DNA of 64,000 nucleotides from Carettochelys insculpta (Eukaryota; Chordata; Testudines; Carettochelyidae): positions 6,770,001 through 6,834,000 of the forward strand of contig NC_134138.1 of the NCBI RefSeq assembly GCF_033958435.1. The letters are read 5' to 3'. Below, piece after piece: positions 23,501 to 38,500 of this stretch. Position 1 is the stretch's first letter. Each line of letters opens with the position of its first letter. Position numbers and translations under genes: made by a program. The notes under the pieces were generated by a model. It worked only from the letters and a program-made list of their open reading frames with translations, ran no database searches and was not told the origin of the DNA.

Positions 23501-26500
23501 CAGGCATGAGCAGATGTGCACCCCAATAGACACACCTGCTGCCAGCTGTGGGAGCGCTGCTAATTGGCCAGGCAGCACCTGAATCTCTCCCAGACAGCCG
23601 GCCCAGCACTCGGCTTACAGGGAGCAGGACCCAGCTCTGGCTGGGCCCCAAGGGTGGGCAGACTCATCACCAGGCTGTGAGCTGTCTGCAGACGGGGCAG
23701 CCGAACAGGAAGCTTTGAGAGTGGATCGGTTCCATTCAGGCCACATGGGAGTCAGACGGCCCTGACCGGCGCTGGGGGCGGATCTGGGTTACAATGGCAG
23801 CACCGTGGAGCCACATGTGTTCGAAGCCCCAGACAGCCCAGCTGGGGGTCGGGATGAAGAGGGGGGTGTGGGGGAAAAGGGACATGGTCCAAGCTGTTGG
23901 GGTGGGGAGGGTGAGATAGATGAGGAGCCCTGAGGGAACAGGGGAGACTTTGGAGCCAGTGGGAGAGGGAGGAGAAGGGACCCGGCCAGGGAGCAGCGCA
24001 CAGACGCTTGTGAGCCCTTGTGCAGGGCAGGACACGTTCACAAGTGGCTGGAAGCCGTCAGATGCCATCCTGCGCGTTTCACCCCAGGGTGTCTTCAGCC
24101 CCCCCACTGAGCACGTGCCGCCCCCTCCCCAGGGGCCCCACCTCCACGCGTGCCACTCCAGGGGACCCCACCACCACCACAAACCAGCACGTGCCGCCCT
24201 GGGGACGCTCCCCCAACAGCCCGTGGCTGGAGCCCGCCTGGCCCGTTTCCCCAGCACCCCCTCACCTGGCGTAATTGACCAGACACAGCAGCGTGGTCTC
24301 CAGCAGCTGCACCACCAACAGAGGCCCCTTCACTTGCAACAGAGGAACCTGCCAGAGAAGAGCCGTGGGACAGGGGGTCGCCCCACTCAGCTCCCTTCCT
24401 CGCCCCATGCCCACTTCCGCATCGCTGGTTCCAAGCCACAGGCCCTGGCCAGGGCTAGGACTGAGACGTTCCACACACCAGGACTCTGCAGCTGCTCTTC
24501 CCCTCCTCCAGCACAACTGGCTCCAGTACCGCCTCCCTCCCTCACCGCCAGCTCCTCCTTTCTCCCTCCCCCTTGCCCCCGTGACTCCAGGATCCAGCCT
24601 TTTCTCCACCTCCATTGCCACCGCCCCCCTGACGCCCACCCGCCCCTGCTGGCCCCCACTGCAGCCATCACCTGGGGATCCCTCTAGCGCTGCGGTTTCC
24701 AGCCTTTCACTAGTGCAGACTCCCAGTCACCCCCAACTGGTCACAGACCCCCCCTCCATTCTCCCCCTCCACCATTCATGGACCCCCCAGTCACCCCCAC
24801 CCTATTCATGGACCCCCATGAAAGCCACTTCTAGCCACTACAGATACTTAGCTAACTGAAAAAGGAAAGCGCAAAATAGATTTTCGGGCAGTGGTTAATA
24901 ACATGGTTGGAAGATATCTACTTTAAAAGGAACCGATCATAACTCTGCAATTTATTTAAATCTTCTTTTCTATGATCATTTTTATTTCTCCGTTCTTTTC
25001 TCCCATGGAACCCCTGCACGACCTGGGTGCCCGCAGACCCCTGGGCGGGAACCATTAGTACCTCGCCTGTTGGCAGGGGCTTTCAGACACCAGTGGCTGT
25101 GCTGTGAGTGATAACGAATCCTCAGCAAGATGTGAATAAATCCAGCTCTTATGCAGCACTTTTCCCCTGAAAGCGAATTCTAAGACACGACCCAGCTGGG
25201 CTTCTACTGCGTGCAGAGCTGTACTGCCTCCTTGTCAGACCGACCTCGGCACAACGGGGAGCACCTGGCCAGAGGCAAAGGAAGGGCCCCACCCCTAACC
25301 AAGTCTGGTTTTACTCTGTTCTCCCGACACGTCCTTTCCGGTCCTCCTCCGTGGTCCCGCATTGTGACTCCTGGGCTCTTCCCCGGAACCAGTGGACATC
25401 TACAGTTGTCCCTCATGACCCTCTTAAGGAGCATGAATGCCCTCCTTCGACTTGGGGTAATTCTGTGTCTCACCAGCGTTCTGAGCTGCCAGTCCTCAGC
25501 TCCACCCAACCAAAGTCTGGAGACTTTTAACCACCAGGCTCAGCTCCCACCAGGACTATTCCCACATATCTATTTAGGGGCTAGTGCGACAATGACTCCT
25601 TATTTCCCTTCTCCCTCTGTAACTCGTCCATGCAAGGACGTTCCTCTGACTCTTTTCAGAAGCCAGACGCCCCTGTGCTCTTCGGACTAGCTCCTTCTTT
25701 CCCCCACCCTGCCAGGCCTTCTTCAGAGCAGAGAAGAGTCTTCTAATAAGCCTGGTCTTTGGAGGAAACCAGATAACTACAGCAAGGCCAAGAGTGCGCT
25801 CAGGTGCTCCTTAGGCCACGGCTACGTTACCCAGAAGATCGACCCACCCAGGGACAATCTGCCAGGCCTCAATTTCGCATGCCTGGTGGAAATGTGCAAA
25901 AATCGACCTATCGGGGGTCACAGTCGACTCCCCTACTCCTCACGATGGAAGTGCTCCTGTTGACCTTCCTTAGCGAGGGCAGCCAGGTAAGTTGATTGCA
26001 GATGCGTCACTGGAATCAACTTCATTGCAGTAGCTAGAATTGAGTATCTGCAATTGAGTTATCTGCAATCGACTTACCTGCTTAGCGCAGACCAAGTCTT
26101 AGCGTGCAGGATGAATTTATCTTCCTGGTTTTGAGGAAACCAGCGTGAACTAAGCCTGAAGTCACACCAGTTTCAGCCCACGCAGCCAGGTCCTTGCACC
26201 AGCTTGTACTCGTTTCCACTGGTGCAATACACACGCACCTACAGACTGAGCTACTCAAACAGTGGCTGCATCCACACGCTGCTCACGATAAAGGAAATTG
26301 CCACTCCAGCACAAAGGGGCAGGAGGAGATGTCAGGGGAAGTGTGCTGGTTGAGTCACCTACAGTATAGAACACCAGGGCCCACCTTTTATCCGTAGATC
26401 TTAAAGTGCTTTACAAAGGGCATGAGTGTCATTGCACAGAGGGGGAAACTGAGGCACAACAGAGTCACGTGGCTTGCAGGTAAAGAATCCAGATCTCTCC

Positions 26501-29500
26501 CATTTCAGTCCAGCGCTCTATCCACAGGGCCCCCGGCTCAGGGATTATTCACTCAGAGCCCAGCTGCAGAGACTGCCTGAGGATTCTCAGACTGTCCAAG
26601 CCACTGCTGTAACCACTCTGTGCTACTGCCGTGGCTAACACCCACCTTGGCGAAGACGACAGAGCCCTCCGGCACAGAGGAGACGGTGACTTCGGAGGCG
26701 TCCACAGTGCGCAGGTAATCGAAGAAAGCCTTGTCCGTGGTGCTGGGTAGGACCGACTGCAGGTACTCAATGTCTGGAAAGCAGCCAGAGATTGCTACTC
26801 AGCGCGGGCACGGAGGAGGGGGCAGCGCCCCTCACGTCAGGGGACCAGCGCTCCGCGGGCAGGCAGAGCTGTGGGTTTAGAGCAGCGGTTCCCAACTTTT
26901 CCGCAACGGGGACCCGGTTTTAGAAATCAGTAAGACGTTGGGACCCCAGGCAATTCAACCCCAGAGTGGGGGACGTGTGTGTGTGCCCTCCACAGGGAAC
27001 CAAATTTATAAACCTTGATTCGCCCCCCGACCCCACCAGGCTTAAACCCCTTGTAGCCCCAAACACCCATCCACCCCCAGGCTTGAACTCCTCACAGACC
27101 CCCCCACCTCACATGAGCCCCACAGCTGATCCCCCACTGCTCCTTTGCCGGGCTGCCACCTCCTCCACACAGCTCCCCTCACCACTCGTAATTACCTTCC
27201 CCCACCTGCAGCATGGGCCCCTCCCTGCCCTGCAGCATTGAAATGGGGCTCAATTTAATTGGTTTAATGGCCGGATCCCACCAGGAGCAGCACTTAGATT
27301 TCAGAGGCGGAGTCTGGTGTTCTAACCACTAAGCCACGCTCCCTCTGAACCACAGACCTCATGCTGCCAGCTACCCCAGGGCATGCGGGTGTGTAAGGGG
27401 TACAGGGACCTTCTTGGTCTGAGGTTTACACCCCAGTCCATCAAAAGTCATCAGGAAAAGTCTCTGTAGAAAGCCTGCATCTCACATTGGTCATCACAGT
27501 CCTTGCCAGAGGATCATATGTATGGAGCAAGGCAGGGGGATTGGAAATCATGTTCTTAAAGCCTTGTAGCTAAAGGCACATCACACCCAGCGGTACATGC
27601 TTAAAGATGGGTCCCACCACACCGGAGGAGAGAGACACATTCCCTGGCTGACCCTTACAAGGGAAAACCGTTTGCACAGTGAGTCAAACACCAATGGACT
27701 CCAGGAGAGGAAATGAACAGGGCGAGGGGAACAGCGTTTCCAGGTGAAGAACAACGGACTGCCCTAACAGCTGTGCTCCCTGTAAGCTGGGCCCTCATGC
27801 AGCTGCTCAGGTGAGATTCAAATGCCGCCCAGGTGATGAGCAGAGCACCCACAGCTAGGTTTTGTTTCTATTGGTGGTGCACATTCGCGCATGCCTCGGT
27901 GACACAGAAATTTATTCCACACATGGGTGGAAAAAAATTCCTCACCTGGCTGGAAAAGCTTGGAGGGAAGATTGTCTAATAGATGTAGGGGTGTAAAGAG
28001 ATGCTCTGGTGCCTGGGGAGACAAGCTGCCGGCAGGCCCTGGCTTCCAGCCCTCCCTGAGCATAGGGAGCCGGGAAGGCACGTTGGCAGGTTTCTGAAGA
28101 AATCACCTTCGCTGGCTCTGCTACTCAGCCTGTGGCTGTAAAATTCACAGCTCGGAGGAGAGCCGAACTGCCCCTGCATTCAGAGCAGCTGGTTCCCATG
28201 ATGGGTCAGGGCACCTACTCCCCGTCGCAGCACAGACCACGGCATGGCTGTACTGCCGGAGAAGGGTGCCACACCTGGACTCCAAAGCCCTCCTGTTCCC
28301 TTGACAAGTGGCACCCCTCCCCTGCTCCTCAGGCCTATGAGTGAGAGAAGGGCTTGTCCTCCCTGGCCCTGCAGCTCCCATGCATTGCCCTGGAGTGGCT
28401 AAGGACAGGGGTGTCATTTTGGGGGTGGAGGGCTTTCCCCACCAATTGTGTACCAGGGGTCCACTCACCTTAGCCCCAAACAGAGCTCTTAGCTGAATGC
28501 AGCCTGAGTGTGACGGAACTAATTCAGGAGCTGTTCAGGGATTTCCTTTATAAACACAGCCAGGGTGATTAAGGTAACAAAGGCTTTATAGTCCCTTATA
28601 AACTAAGGGACATTACAAACAACAAGCAGCCCAGCCCAGTAGCACCGTAAAGACTAACAAAGGTATTAGGTCATGAGCTTTCGTGGGACAGAGCCACTTC
28701 TTCATATTATTAGAGCAGACAGTAAATCCCCACTTTACTCCATCTCGACATGTGTGTTAATCATATCAACGCAAATGTCAAAATCCTGGGCTCCAACCAT
28801 CCGCTTCCCCCAGTTGGGGGAAGCGAGAGGCTGGAGCCTGGGGAAGGCGGGGCACGGCTCCAGCACTTGGACCCAGCAGCAGAGTGCTGAAAGGAGCAGC
28901 CCCATGGCCTTCTCCAGCTGGCGAAATCCAGGGGGACACCACTGCCAGGAGGAAGTGGGAGGTGGGAGGGAAGCCCCTCAGCCCCTGGGAGGTGGGAGCC
29001 AGGCACAGCAGTGCCTGGTCAGTTTCCTGGCTCCCACAAGCAGCAGGAAAACTGACCAGGTGCTGCTGCGCCTGGCTGGCTGCTCCCCAGAGCTGTGGGG
29101 CTTCCCCCTGCTTGTCCTCTGAGCCCCAGGGAGCTGGGAGGCAGCACAGTAGTGTAGTGCCTGATCAGTTTCCCAGCTCCTGCAAGTGGTGGGGAGCTGG
29201 GAAACTGACAGGTGCTGCTGAGCCTGGCTCCCTCCCCATGGCTGAGGAGGAGGGAGGGGTCCTCCTTTCCTGACTTACACAACATTTGGGTTATACGGAG
29301 GCTGCAAGGAACTCAACCCCTGAGTAACTCAGGGTTTTACAGTATAGCTTGGAGCAGGGGAAGGAAGGGGTCACCTGTCACTAGGCTGGGTATATGAAAC
29401 AAATTAAGAAGGAGGTATGCAGTTCCTGCAAATATCAAAGGGGGCGGGAAATTGCCCTTGTAATGCATAAAGGTAGCTGAGATCTCTATTAAGGCCTAAT

Positions 29501-32500
29501 TTAAATGTGTCAAGTTTGCAAATAAATTTCAGTTCAGCTGTCTCCCTCTATAACCGTGCAGCAAAATTCTTTTGTTGGAGAAGGGCCACTTTGAAATGCA
29601 TTACTGAGCGCCCACGGAGGTTACAGTGCACTAGACAATTCTAAAAGCATCGTCAGGTACTTCACTCAGAAGATGGGAAACATAGGATAGAACTAGTCAG
29701 CGACAGAGACAGGATAGCTCAGTGGTTTGAACATTGGTTTCCTAAACCCAGAGTTGTGAGTTCAAGTCTAAAGGTGGCTCTCTGGGGTCTAGGGTAGATA
29801 GAACTTAGTGGTATCCCCTGGGCCTGTCCTAGCACCAGAGCTATTTAACGCACTCATACATAGCCTGGGATAAAGGTTAAGCAGTGAGCCAACAAAACCT
29901 GCAGCTGATACAACATCTATTCAGTATAGTTAAGTCCAAGGCAGACTGTAAACTGCTAACAGGGATCTTGCTAAGCAGGTGTCAGACAAGAATCAGAGGG
30001 GTGTAGCTGTGGTTAGTCTGGATCTGCAAAAGCAATGAGGAGGGGTCCTGTGGCACCTTACAGACTAACAGAAATAAAAACAAAAAGCAGTCAAGTAGCA
30101 CTTTAAAGACTAGCAAAATAGTTCATTAGGAGGTGAGCTTCTGTGGGACAGACCCACTTCTTCAGACCAGGATAGACTCAATATTTAAGGCACAGAGAAC
30201 CAAAAACAGTAAGCAAGGAGGACAAATCAGAAAAAGATAATCAAGGGGAGCAAATCAGGGGGTGGGGGGGAAGGTCAAGAATTAGACTGAGCCAAGTATG
30301 CAGACAAGCCCCTACAGTGACTCAGAAAGTTCCCATCGTGATTTAAACCATGTGTTAATGTGCCAAATTTGAATATAAAAGCCAGTGCTCACTTAATAAA
30401 CTATGTTGCTAGTCTTTAAAGTGCTACTTGACTGCTTTTTGTTTTGCTAGTGTAGAGACTAGCGCGGCTTCCTCTCTGTTACTAACAGAAATGTATCAGC
30501 ATAAGCTTTCGTGGGCAAAGACCCACTTCGTCAGATGCACCTGCATCTGAGGAAGTGGGTCTTTGCCCACGAAAGCTTATAAGAACGGCCATACTGGGTC
30601 AGACCAAAGGTCCATCTAGCCCAGTAGCCAATGCCAGGTGCCCCAGAGGGGGTGAACCAAAGACAACGATCAAGCCATTTGTCTCCTGCCATCCATCTCC
30701 CGCCTTTGACAAAAGGCTAGACACCATACCTAACCCCTTGCTAATAGCCATCTACGGACCTAATCTCCAAACAACATCGAGCTCTTTTTTAAACTCTGTT
30801 CGAGTCCTGCCTTCACAGCGTCCTCTGGTAAGGAGCTCCACAGGTTGACTGTGCGCTGTGTGAAGAAAAACTTTCTTTTATTGTTATGCTCATACACTTC
30901 TGTTAGACAAAATTCAGTGTTGATAAATGCAGAGTAATGCACATGGCAACATATAATTCCAACTGTACATACAAAATGCTGGGGTTAAAGCTAGCTGAAC
31001 TGCTCCCTAAAGAGATCTTGATGTTGCTATGGACAGTTGTCTGCAAATATCTGCTCCATGTTTAGTGGCAATCAAAAAAACTGACAGAATATTGGGTCTT
31101 ATGAAGCAAGGAACAGCTGATAAGACAGAAAATATCGTATTGCCTCTCTAGAAATGCCCCCATCAAATACTGTGTGCAGAACTGATCACCCCAACTGCAG
31201 AAAATATAGTGAGTCTGGAAAAGGTGCAGAGACTGGCAACAGAAACTATCAGGTGAACGGACCACGCTCCAGATGAGGGGAGATTAAAAAGATGGGGAAC
31301 TTTCCAGTCTGGAAAAGATGATTAAAGAGGAGATACTACTCCAAAACCATGAATGATGTGGAAAAACTAATAAGGAAGTGTTATTTACTCTGTCAAATTA
31401 CACAAGAACTAGGAGAACAGCAAGAATTCTTGTGGCACCTTATAGACTAACAGATATTTTGGAGCATGAGCTTTCGTGGGCAAAGACCCGCTTGAAGCTC
31501 ATGAAAGCTCATGCTCCAAAATAGCTGTTAGTCCATAAGGTGCCACAAGACTTGTTGATCTTGAAGCTACAGACTAACACGGCTCCCTCTCTGATACAAG
31601 AACTAGGAGACACTCAATGAAGCGGGTGGGCAGCAGATTTGAAAACAAACGAACAAAAGACAGTATTTCTTCACAGCCAACCCGCAGAACTCCCTGCCAG
31701 AGGAGGCTGTGAAGGCGAACGCCGCATCGAGGTTCAAAAGAGAACTAGAGAAGCTCATGGAGGACAGGTCCCCAAACAGCTGTTAGCCCTTGTGGGCAGA
31801 GATCCAGTACCACGTTGTGCAGGTCCTTCACCTCTGCTTGTCAAAGGCTGGGAATCACTTGCTCATTACCTCTTCTGTTTGTTCCCTCTGGGGCACCTGG
31901 CACTGGCCACTGTCACAAGACAGGATGCTGGACAAGATGGACCTCTGGTCTGAGCCAGTGTGGTCATGCTGATGTTCTTACATAGAACCTAGACATATTT
32001 GCCCCTGTTGTAACCCCCTAGACCCCCCCCCCCCCCCCTCCCAGAGCTGAGACAGAGATCCCTTTAGAACTCCTGGGTTCTCTCTCTCAGTGCAGAGTTA
32101 ATAACCAAGTAAGAAGATGGATATCACCATTCTAAATCTCACAGTTTCCCTTAAGTGACTTGCCACAAGATGTTGAACACGTTGTTAGCAGAGCTGAGTG
32201 GGCCTAGTATTTGTAAAAACAAGCAGAAGTCCTGGGGCACCTTACAAACTAAAAGATTTGTCGAAGCATAAGCATATATGATCTGATGCAGCAGGTCTTT
32301 GCCCACGAGAGCTGATGCTCCTATATATCTGTTAGTCTATAAGGTGCCACAGGACTTCTGGCTGTTTTTGCAGATATAGACTAAAGAGGTGACCCCTCTG
32401 ATACTTGTCTAATATTTGTTTTTCTTTCACATAGGAACTAGATCCAGGGCTTCTGTCAGCAAAATTGCTAAATTATCTTCCAGAAAACTGGAGTGTAAGT

Positions 32501-35500
32501 GCCCAGTGTAGAAAAATCCCCTCCTGAGGTGATTTATATGTCCCTGTCCATGAGCTGTGGTGTCTGTATGGTTGCCCTGCATCCTGACCAAATAGCTCTT
32601 AAGCTAAGCATTTTAAACTTATAATCTGCTTTACCAGCAGTGGTGACATATTTCCCTCACAAACCACATCAAAATTAGATAAATTGAAAACCATATTCAG
32701 TGTTAAAATGGAGTTTTAGAAACACAAAATGGCCGCCGGAGAATGACAGTTGCAATTAATATTCGGCGGGCTATGAATATGTATGAAGTTATGGTTTGAA
32801 AAGTCTCAAACTGATTGGTTACTTTAGAATCCTCATACATATGTAATAGTCAAATGCCCCTTTGATACATTGTAGCACTGAGGAGGACCTAGCAGGCAGA
32901 GGTTGTCAAACAGGTCCACCCAGGCTGTATATATTCAGGAGAGCAGCCCTGCTTGAGGCATTCCAGACTAGACTTCAGAGGAGAGCAGAGGAAGAAAGAA
33001 GACTACAGAGAAGGACTGAGCTAAGAGCTGGACTGAGCCTGTAGTTGAACGTTGTTGGCAGAAGAGCTGAAGCTGACCTGCGTGTCAGTCATTGCTCTCT
33101 AGCCGCCGTGGGCTGTCGAAGACCAGAAGAGCTCCAGTCTTCATAGAGCTGAATCGCTAGTAAGGCTCTGGTTCTTTTATCCGGAGGGTTTGCCTGGCAG
33201 ACTGCACCAACAACGGTGCCCTGCATGGGGAAACTGCAGCAGCGACCCTGCTTTTCCAGTCACCGACTTTAGCTCAGGCCAGTGTCTGAAATATCAGGGT
33301 TGTTCCTAAAAACACAGGAGGTTTTTGTTAACCAAGCCGGTTTTTCCTCCTGGTTCTCTTTTCCTCCCTCCTTTACTATCTGACCTGACGCGGCTGCCGT
33401 ACAAGCGCGCCGTGAGGGTCATAACTTCTTAGCTCGAAGAGAACTACAGGCCCAGCGCCTGGATCACAGAGCAGGAATAAGGAGGTATTTATGGTCTGGG
33501 TTTAGGGTTAAATAATTAGGTGAGTAGTTAGTGTTTTTATATAGCTTTGTAATAGAGGGTGGATTGGGACTTCCCCAAGTCCATGATCTGCACCTTATAT
33601 TTTGTATTCCTTGTCTTTCTGTAAAGGCACAGGAGGCCAATGGTATTGGTCTAGCTTAAAACTATTGCATGCACACAGGAGGGTAGTTAGGTAAACTGCT
33701 TTCTAATAATCCAGAGCTATAAGCTCCCCCCTATTTAGGAAGGTAGAGTGGTCAGGGATAACCCTATAAAGAGAAAACCCTGGTGTCCTTAGTAACCCTT
33801 CAAGGGTAATGCAGGTGTGCAATAAAGGGCTACCATAACAAGGTGGTCAAAATAGACTACCATTTTTTGAGGGAATAACCTTTAACTAGGAAAACCCCTC
33901 CATTTAACTAAGGGGAAAACCTCTCAGAAGGAAACCCCGCATATACTGGGCTCTCCCCTGCTTGGCCAGCAGGGCAACCCATTTAACTAGAGAATTGACC
34001 TAGCTTAGCGCAAATTCTTTTTTCTAAGTAAGATCTGCTCCCCGCGGTAGTCGGCCAAGGGTTGAGCAACCTGGTGAACCTCAGGAAGATCCAGGGATAA
34101 ATAAATAAATACAATTCAGCTCTGAAGTTAATCTTTCCATTTTACAGCACGCATCGAAGGCTGCACGGTCCGTCCCAGAAGCACAGTAAGTAGCTGAGGG
34201 ATTAGATAGCAGTGCTGTTACAGTAGTTACCTATTGTTTAAGGCTATAAGCCATAGTATTCAAATCCTGTGCCTATTCCACAAAAACAAGGGCTTACATC
34301 TTTTGTGCAACTTAGCTTACCAAAATTCATACTTTTGAGTTATAAAATAAACCCTGTCTCCCTGTTTGAACCTGACATCTTGTTTGTATTTTCTTCCTTG
34401 GGTGTAAACACTGCAGCAGCGCAGTTCACACACCGTGAAACCCTGTTGTGATTAGACCCACCGTAGACGGCGAGCAGGGTCGAGGGGTAAAATCCTGGGA
34501 GCATTGGTAAGGACTCAGTTTTAGTCCAGTCCATTGCTCTGGTGTGATTGACTTGGCCTAATCAATATTCAAATTTATTCATACGTCACTCACATCCTCG
34601 ATATGGTATCACGGACAGGATGTGTGATGTCAGATGCTGTGTGTTGCCCCTGGAAGAATGGTCAGGTTCAAGGCAGAGAACTGAGCCACTTAATATTTCA
34701 TGCCCAAGAAAAGGGAGACAAAAATGAATATACCTTTGCATTTGAGGGTAGTGAGACCGTAAGGAGTACAATAGAAAAGGTCACGTGGTCTGGGCTGGCT
34801 TGCCTGATCAGCTGCCACCAGAACCTAACGTTCTACCCAATAAAGACCCACAAAAAGTAAAATCTACTAAGAAGCCCCAAGCAGGGACTCCTGAAGAGAC
34901 TCTGCAACAAATTAAAGAAATAATAAAGAAAAGTAGGATAGATTATTCTATCCTAAAAACCTCTATTCTGCTTAGGCCTGGAGCTAGGGGGACCACCATC
35001 TTAAATGAATGGAAAGGGGCCTTAGCAGGTGCAGGGACAAGGGGTCTGTTCGGCCGAATTAACTACGATACAAAAGTTATGGCCGGAACCCTCCTTAATT
35101 GTCTAGTGGAGACTCTTAACAAGTTTACTAGGTTGGAGTCCACACTAGACAAGACTCTGTGTATGGCTGGGAGTGAGACATCCTCCCTCAGCACAGTGAA
35201 ACCTACCCAAGATGTTAGTGAACAAGTTGAAGCTTGCCCTGTCACTGGCAAAACGTGTCACAGATGTAGCAGGCAACGTTCATAGCACAGTGACAGATAG
35301 CAGGACACAAGCAGAGATGAAGTCCTTAATGGACGACACCTGCAGAAAAGACAAAGAGCCAATCATGGTATGGTTAGGGAGACTGGTATTAGAATATGGT
35401 CAGGAATGGGTAGATCAGCGAGAAGCCTATTATCTGGCCAGAAACTAGCTGGCGTGGTGGCGTGGGATCCACCACGGAGTTAGACCGCAACACGCACTGG

Positions 35501-38500
35501 CCCATCCTGGTTCCAAGCCTTGCCTTGCTGATAATCAGATCCACGTGGCAAGCATATTCGCTCCCTCAGGGAACAATTACTACCACCAAGGATCTAATTA
35601 GGGCCATAGCTGGTGTAGCAGTGGCCAGCTGGAGGCCAGAGCGGGGAGGACCGGTAGGGCTCACTACAGAACAGGCACCACGACTCAGCTTTTTCTGTTA
35701 TATCTATGACTACTCTGCGATACCAGTTTTCAACCTAGCCATAGAGGCAGGAGCGTCTGGGGTTCCCTTATAAATCCCCAACCATAAAAATCTGGCTACG
35801 GTCAGTAGAAGGGAGACCGGTAGGAGCCCTCTACGATGTAGAGGGAGAGCTGCCAGCAACCTTCCAACAGGGGGACCAACATGACGGGTTTCACCATGAT
35901 AAACCCATTAAAAACCCTGACCACAAAAATGTCAAAAAACAAGCATACCCAGTGGACACTAAGCCCAGGTACTCAAAACAAGAGCAAAATAGACAACAAA
36001 AGCCATGGTTTAGGTTTAAGCCCAAATTTCCCCAACAGGAGAAGGAAAAGGGAAAAAAGTCTGGGGAGGAAGAAGAGGCATCAGTTGTGACAAAGTATAG
36101 GCAGGCTATCACTAGATACCTGTTTAATAAGGGGACGGATCTTACCGACATGCAGGGCAAATCTGATGCCCAACTTGAAAAACAGGCAATAGAGTTAGGG
36201 TGGTGTCTGGAATGGTGGTCGTATAGCTCCAATGGACCTAGGCGACCAGCCCCCCGCCTCGCCAAAAAACGCCTAACTGTCCTCGGGTGGTGCCGCTCCC
36301 GGGGGCGTAAGAAAAAGCGGCAAGATGCAACCAATGCCCTGGTGGAGCAAAACAATATTCAAGAGACAGATATCAGACCTTATATTACTTTGTTAGATGA
36401 AACAGATCAGTCCCACCAATTTCTAATAGACACGGGAGCCCAAATAAATGTCATTTCCCCTGACGTCACCCATAAAACAACAAACACAAAGTTGTGGGTA
36501 CAAGGGGTAAATGAACTAAAAGAAGCCCCGTTAGTAAAAGTCACTTTAAAGCTACCAGATGGGGAGAGGGAAACAAGAAGGGCTATATTGGGCGCCCGGA
36601 ACCTGATTGGAGTGGACTCCATCCGGGAATTTCAATTGCAGCACATCTTGTCAACACTCCCGGTGGAGATTACTGCTCTAAAAGTATCAAATGTGTACAC
36701 ACCTCAGTTAACAAATCCCCAAAATTGGAAATCTAATGTAATCCCAACCAAAGGGAAAGATGCCATAGAAGCTATAAATACCCTCCTAAAAGACCTAACA
36801 AAGGAGGATAAAATAGCTAGAATCTATGAAACCAAATACATCAGTAGCGCCTGGGGGAATTCTAAAACCCAGTTCAGAGCCTAGTAACAAAAAATATAGA
36901 ATGGTCATAGATTACCGTAAGGCCAATGACCATATTGCTGAAACACCCTATGTTGTAAAGTGGGACAGACCACATATAGAGGAAGTTATCAGCAACAAAA
37001 ACTATCTTTGGGGGGTGCACATTGGACCTCAAAGATATGTTTTATCAGGTACCCATGCATGACCCGCAGGGTGTCCTAAATTTTCGATTCAATGGGCAGA
37101 TGTTCCGGTGGAAGGTTCTTCCCCAGGGATATAAAAACTCACCAGCAGTCGCTACACAACACCTAGCTAAAACGCTAGAAAAGGTGGTTGTCCCTCAAAC
37201 TTGTGAGGTGATGTATTATGTGGATGACGTTGCCATAGTGGGGAAAGAGGAACACGCTGTAAAACAGCTTACCCAAGAGGTAATTACCCAGCTAAAAGCA
37301 AATGGCTGGAGAATAAATGAGGAAAAGTCTCAGTTAGCCCCCAAAACTGAGTTTAGCTTCCTAGGGATTAAAACAAATCCTACCAACTGGTGTACAGAAA
37401 TTGAAAAAGAAAAATGAAATGAATGGATTGCACGTCCTCCAGAAACCAAAAAACAGTTACAGGAGGTGCCTAGGGTATTTAAATTACCACCGGTTTTTAA
37501 TACCCATAAAAATGGCTGCAAACTTAGCCGTTCTACAAAGAAAATTAAAGAAAGGGGACAAAATAAAATGGACTCCAGGTCAAAAAATAGCATATGAAAT
37601 GCTCCTGGAGGCTCTAAAAAATCCCCAGCCTTTGGCGCGGATAGATCCGCAAAAACCTCTAACCATTACTATAGATTATACACCTGACCAAATAACAATA
37701 GAAGCTGCCCAACAAAATCAGCCTGTTGGCCGTGTAGTTAAAAAATTGCAGCCTAGTCAGCTAAACTATGGGCCATATGGGAAGGTACTCCTCGCACTAA
37801 AAGAAGCCAGGATTTGGAACCATTACCATGGGACGGTAAAGGGACCAGCGGTTAAATCATTGCAGTGGTTAAAATCAGAGTATCCCTTGGAGTTTGGGGG
37901 AGAAAGCACCACTTGGGCACAGTTGCTTTACGAGGCACATTCCTCGTGGATGTCTTGGACCCTGGTTAACACTCCTATCCCTGTTAAGAACAAGGCAAAA
38001 TCATTGGTTATAAAAACAGATAGCCAAGAGCCTTGGCTGTTCTGCGATGGGTCTACCAAGCATTACCCTAAAGCAGGAATTTATTGCTCTAAGTGTCACT
38101 ATTTGAAAATTGTGACGGAGCCATCAAAAATATCTGCTCAAGAGGCAGAAGTAAAGGGAATACTCTATGCAATCCAGCATGCTAACAACAAGCACAAGCT
38201 GGAAGCTCCAGTCTTAGGAATAGACTCGGGGTACGTAATTAGAGTCTTGTCCAAAGAGGCAAAACCCACTGCTTATTCTCACCACTGGGACCAAATCTTT
38301 CAAAGAATCGAACAAAAGCCAAGACCCTGGTATTTGGTCCATTGTCCTTCCCATAAACCAGACTCCAATCCTTTGCATGAATTCTTAGATCACCATCTTC
38401 AAAAAGAGAATGGTTTGGCTCCAGAAGTTGGTCTGGCAGACAACTCTGGTAATTGCCTAAATGTGGCGCAGTGGTTCCACCAAGAATGGGGTCACTGGGG

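Noticed and set aside
24262..24687. Long open frames around NAPRT exon 3
   Set aside because: Only the 83-nt exon has homology. The rest is intron read through in GC-rich DNA.
29700..29765. A functional tRNA gene
   Set aside because: A and B box-like sequences are present, but acceptor-stem pairing is poor and SINE body sequence follows, so it is a SINE head.
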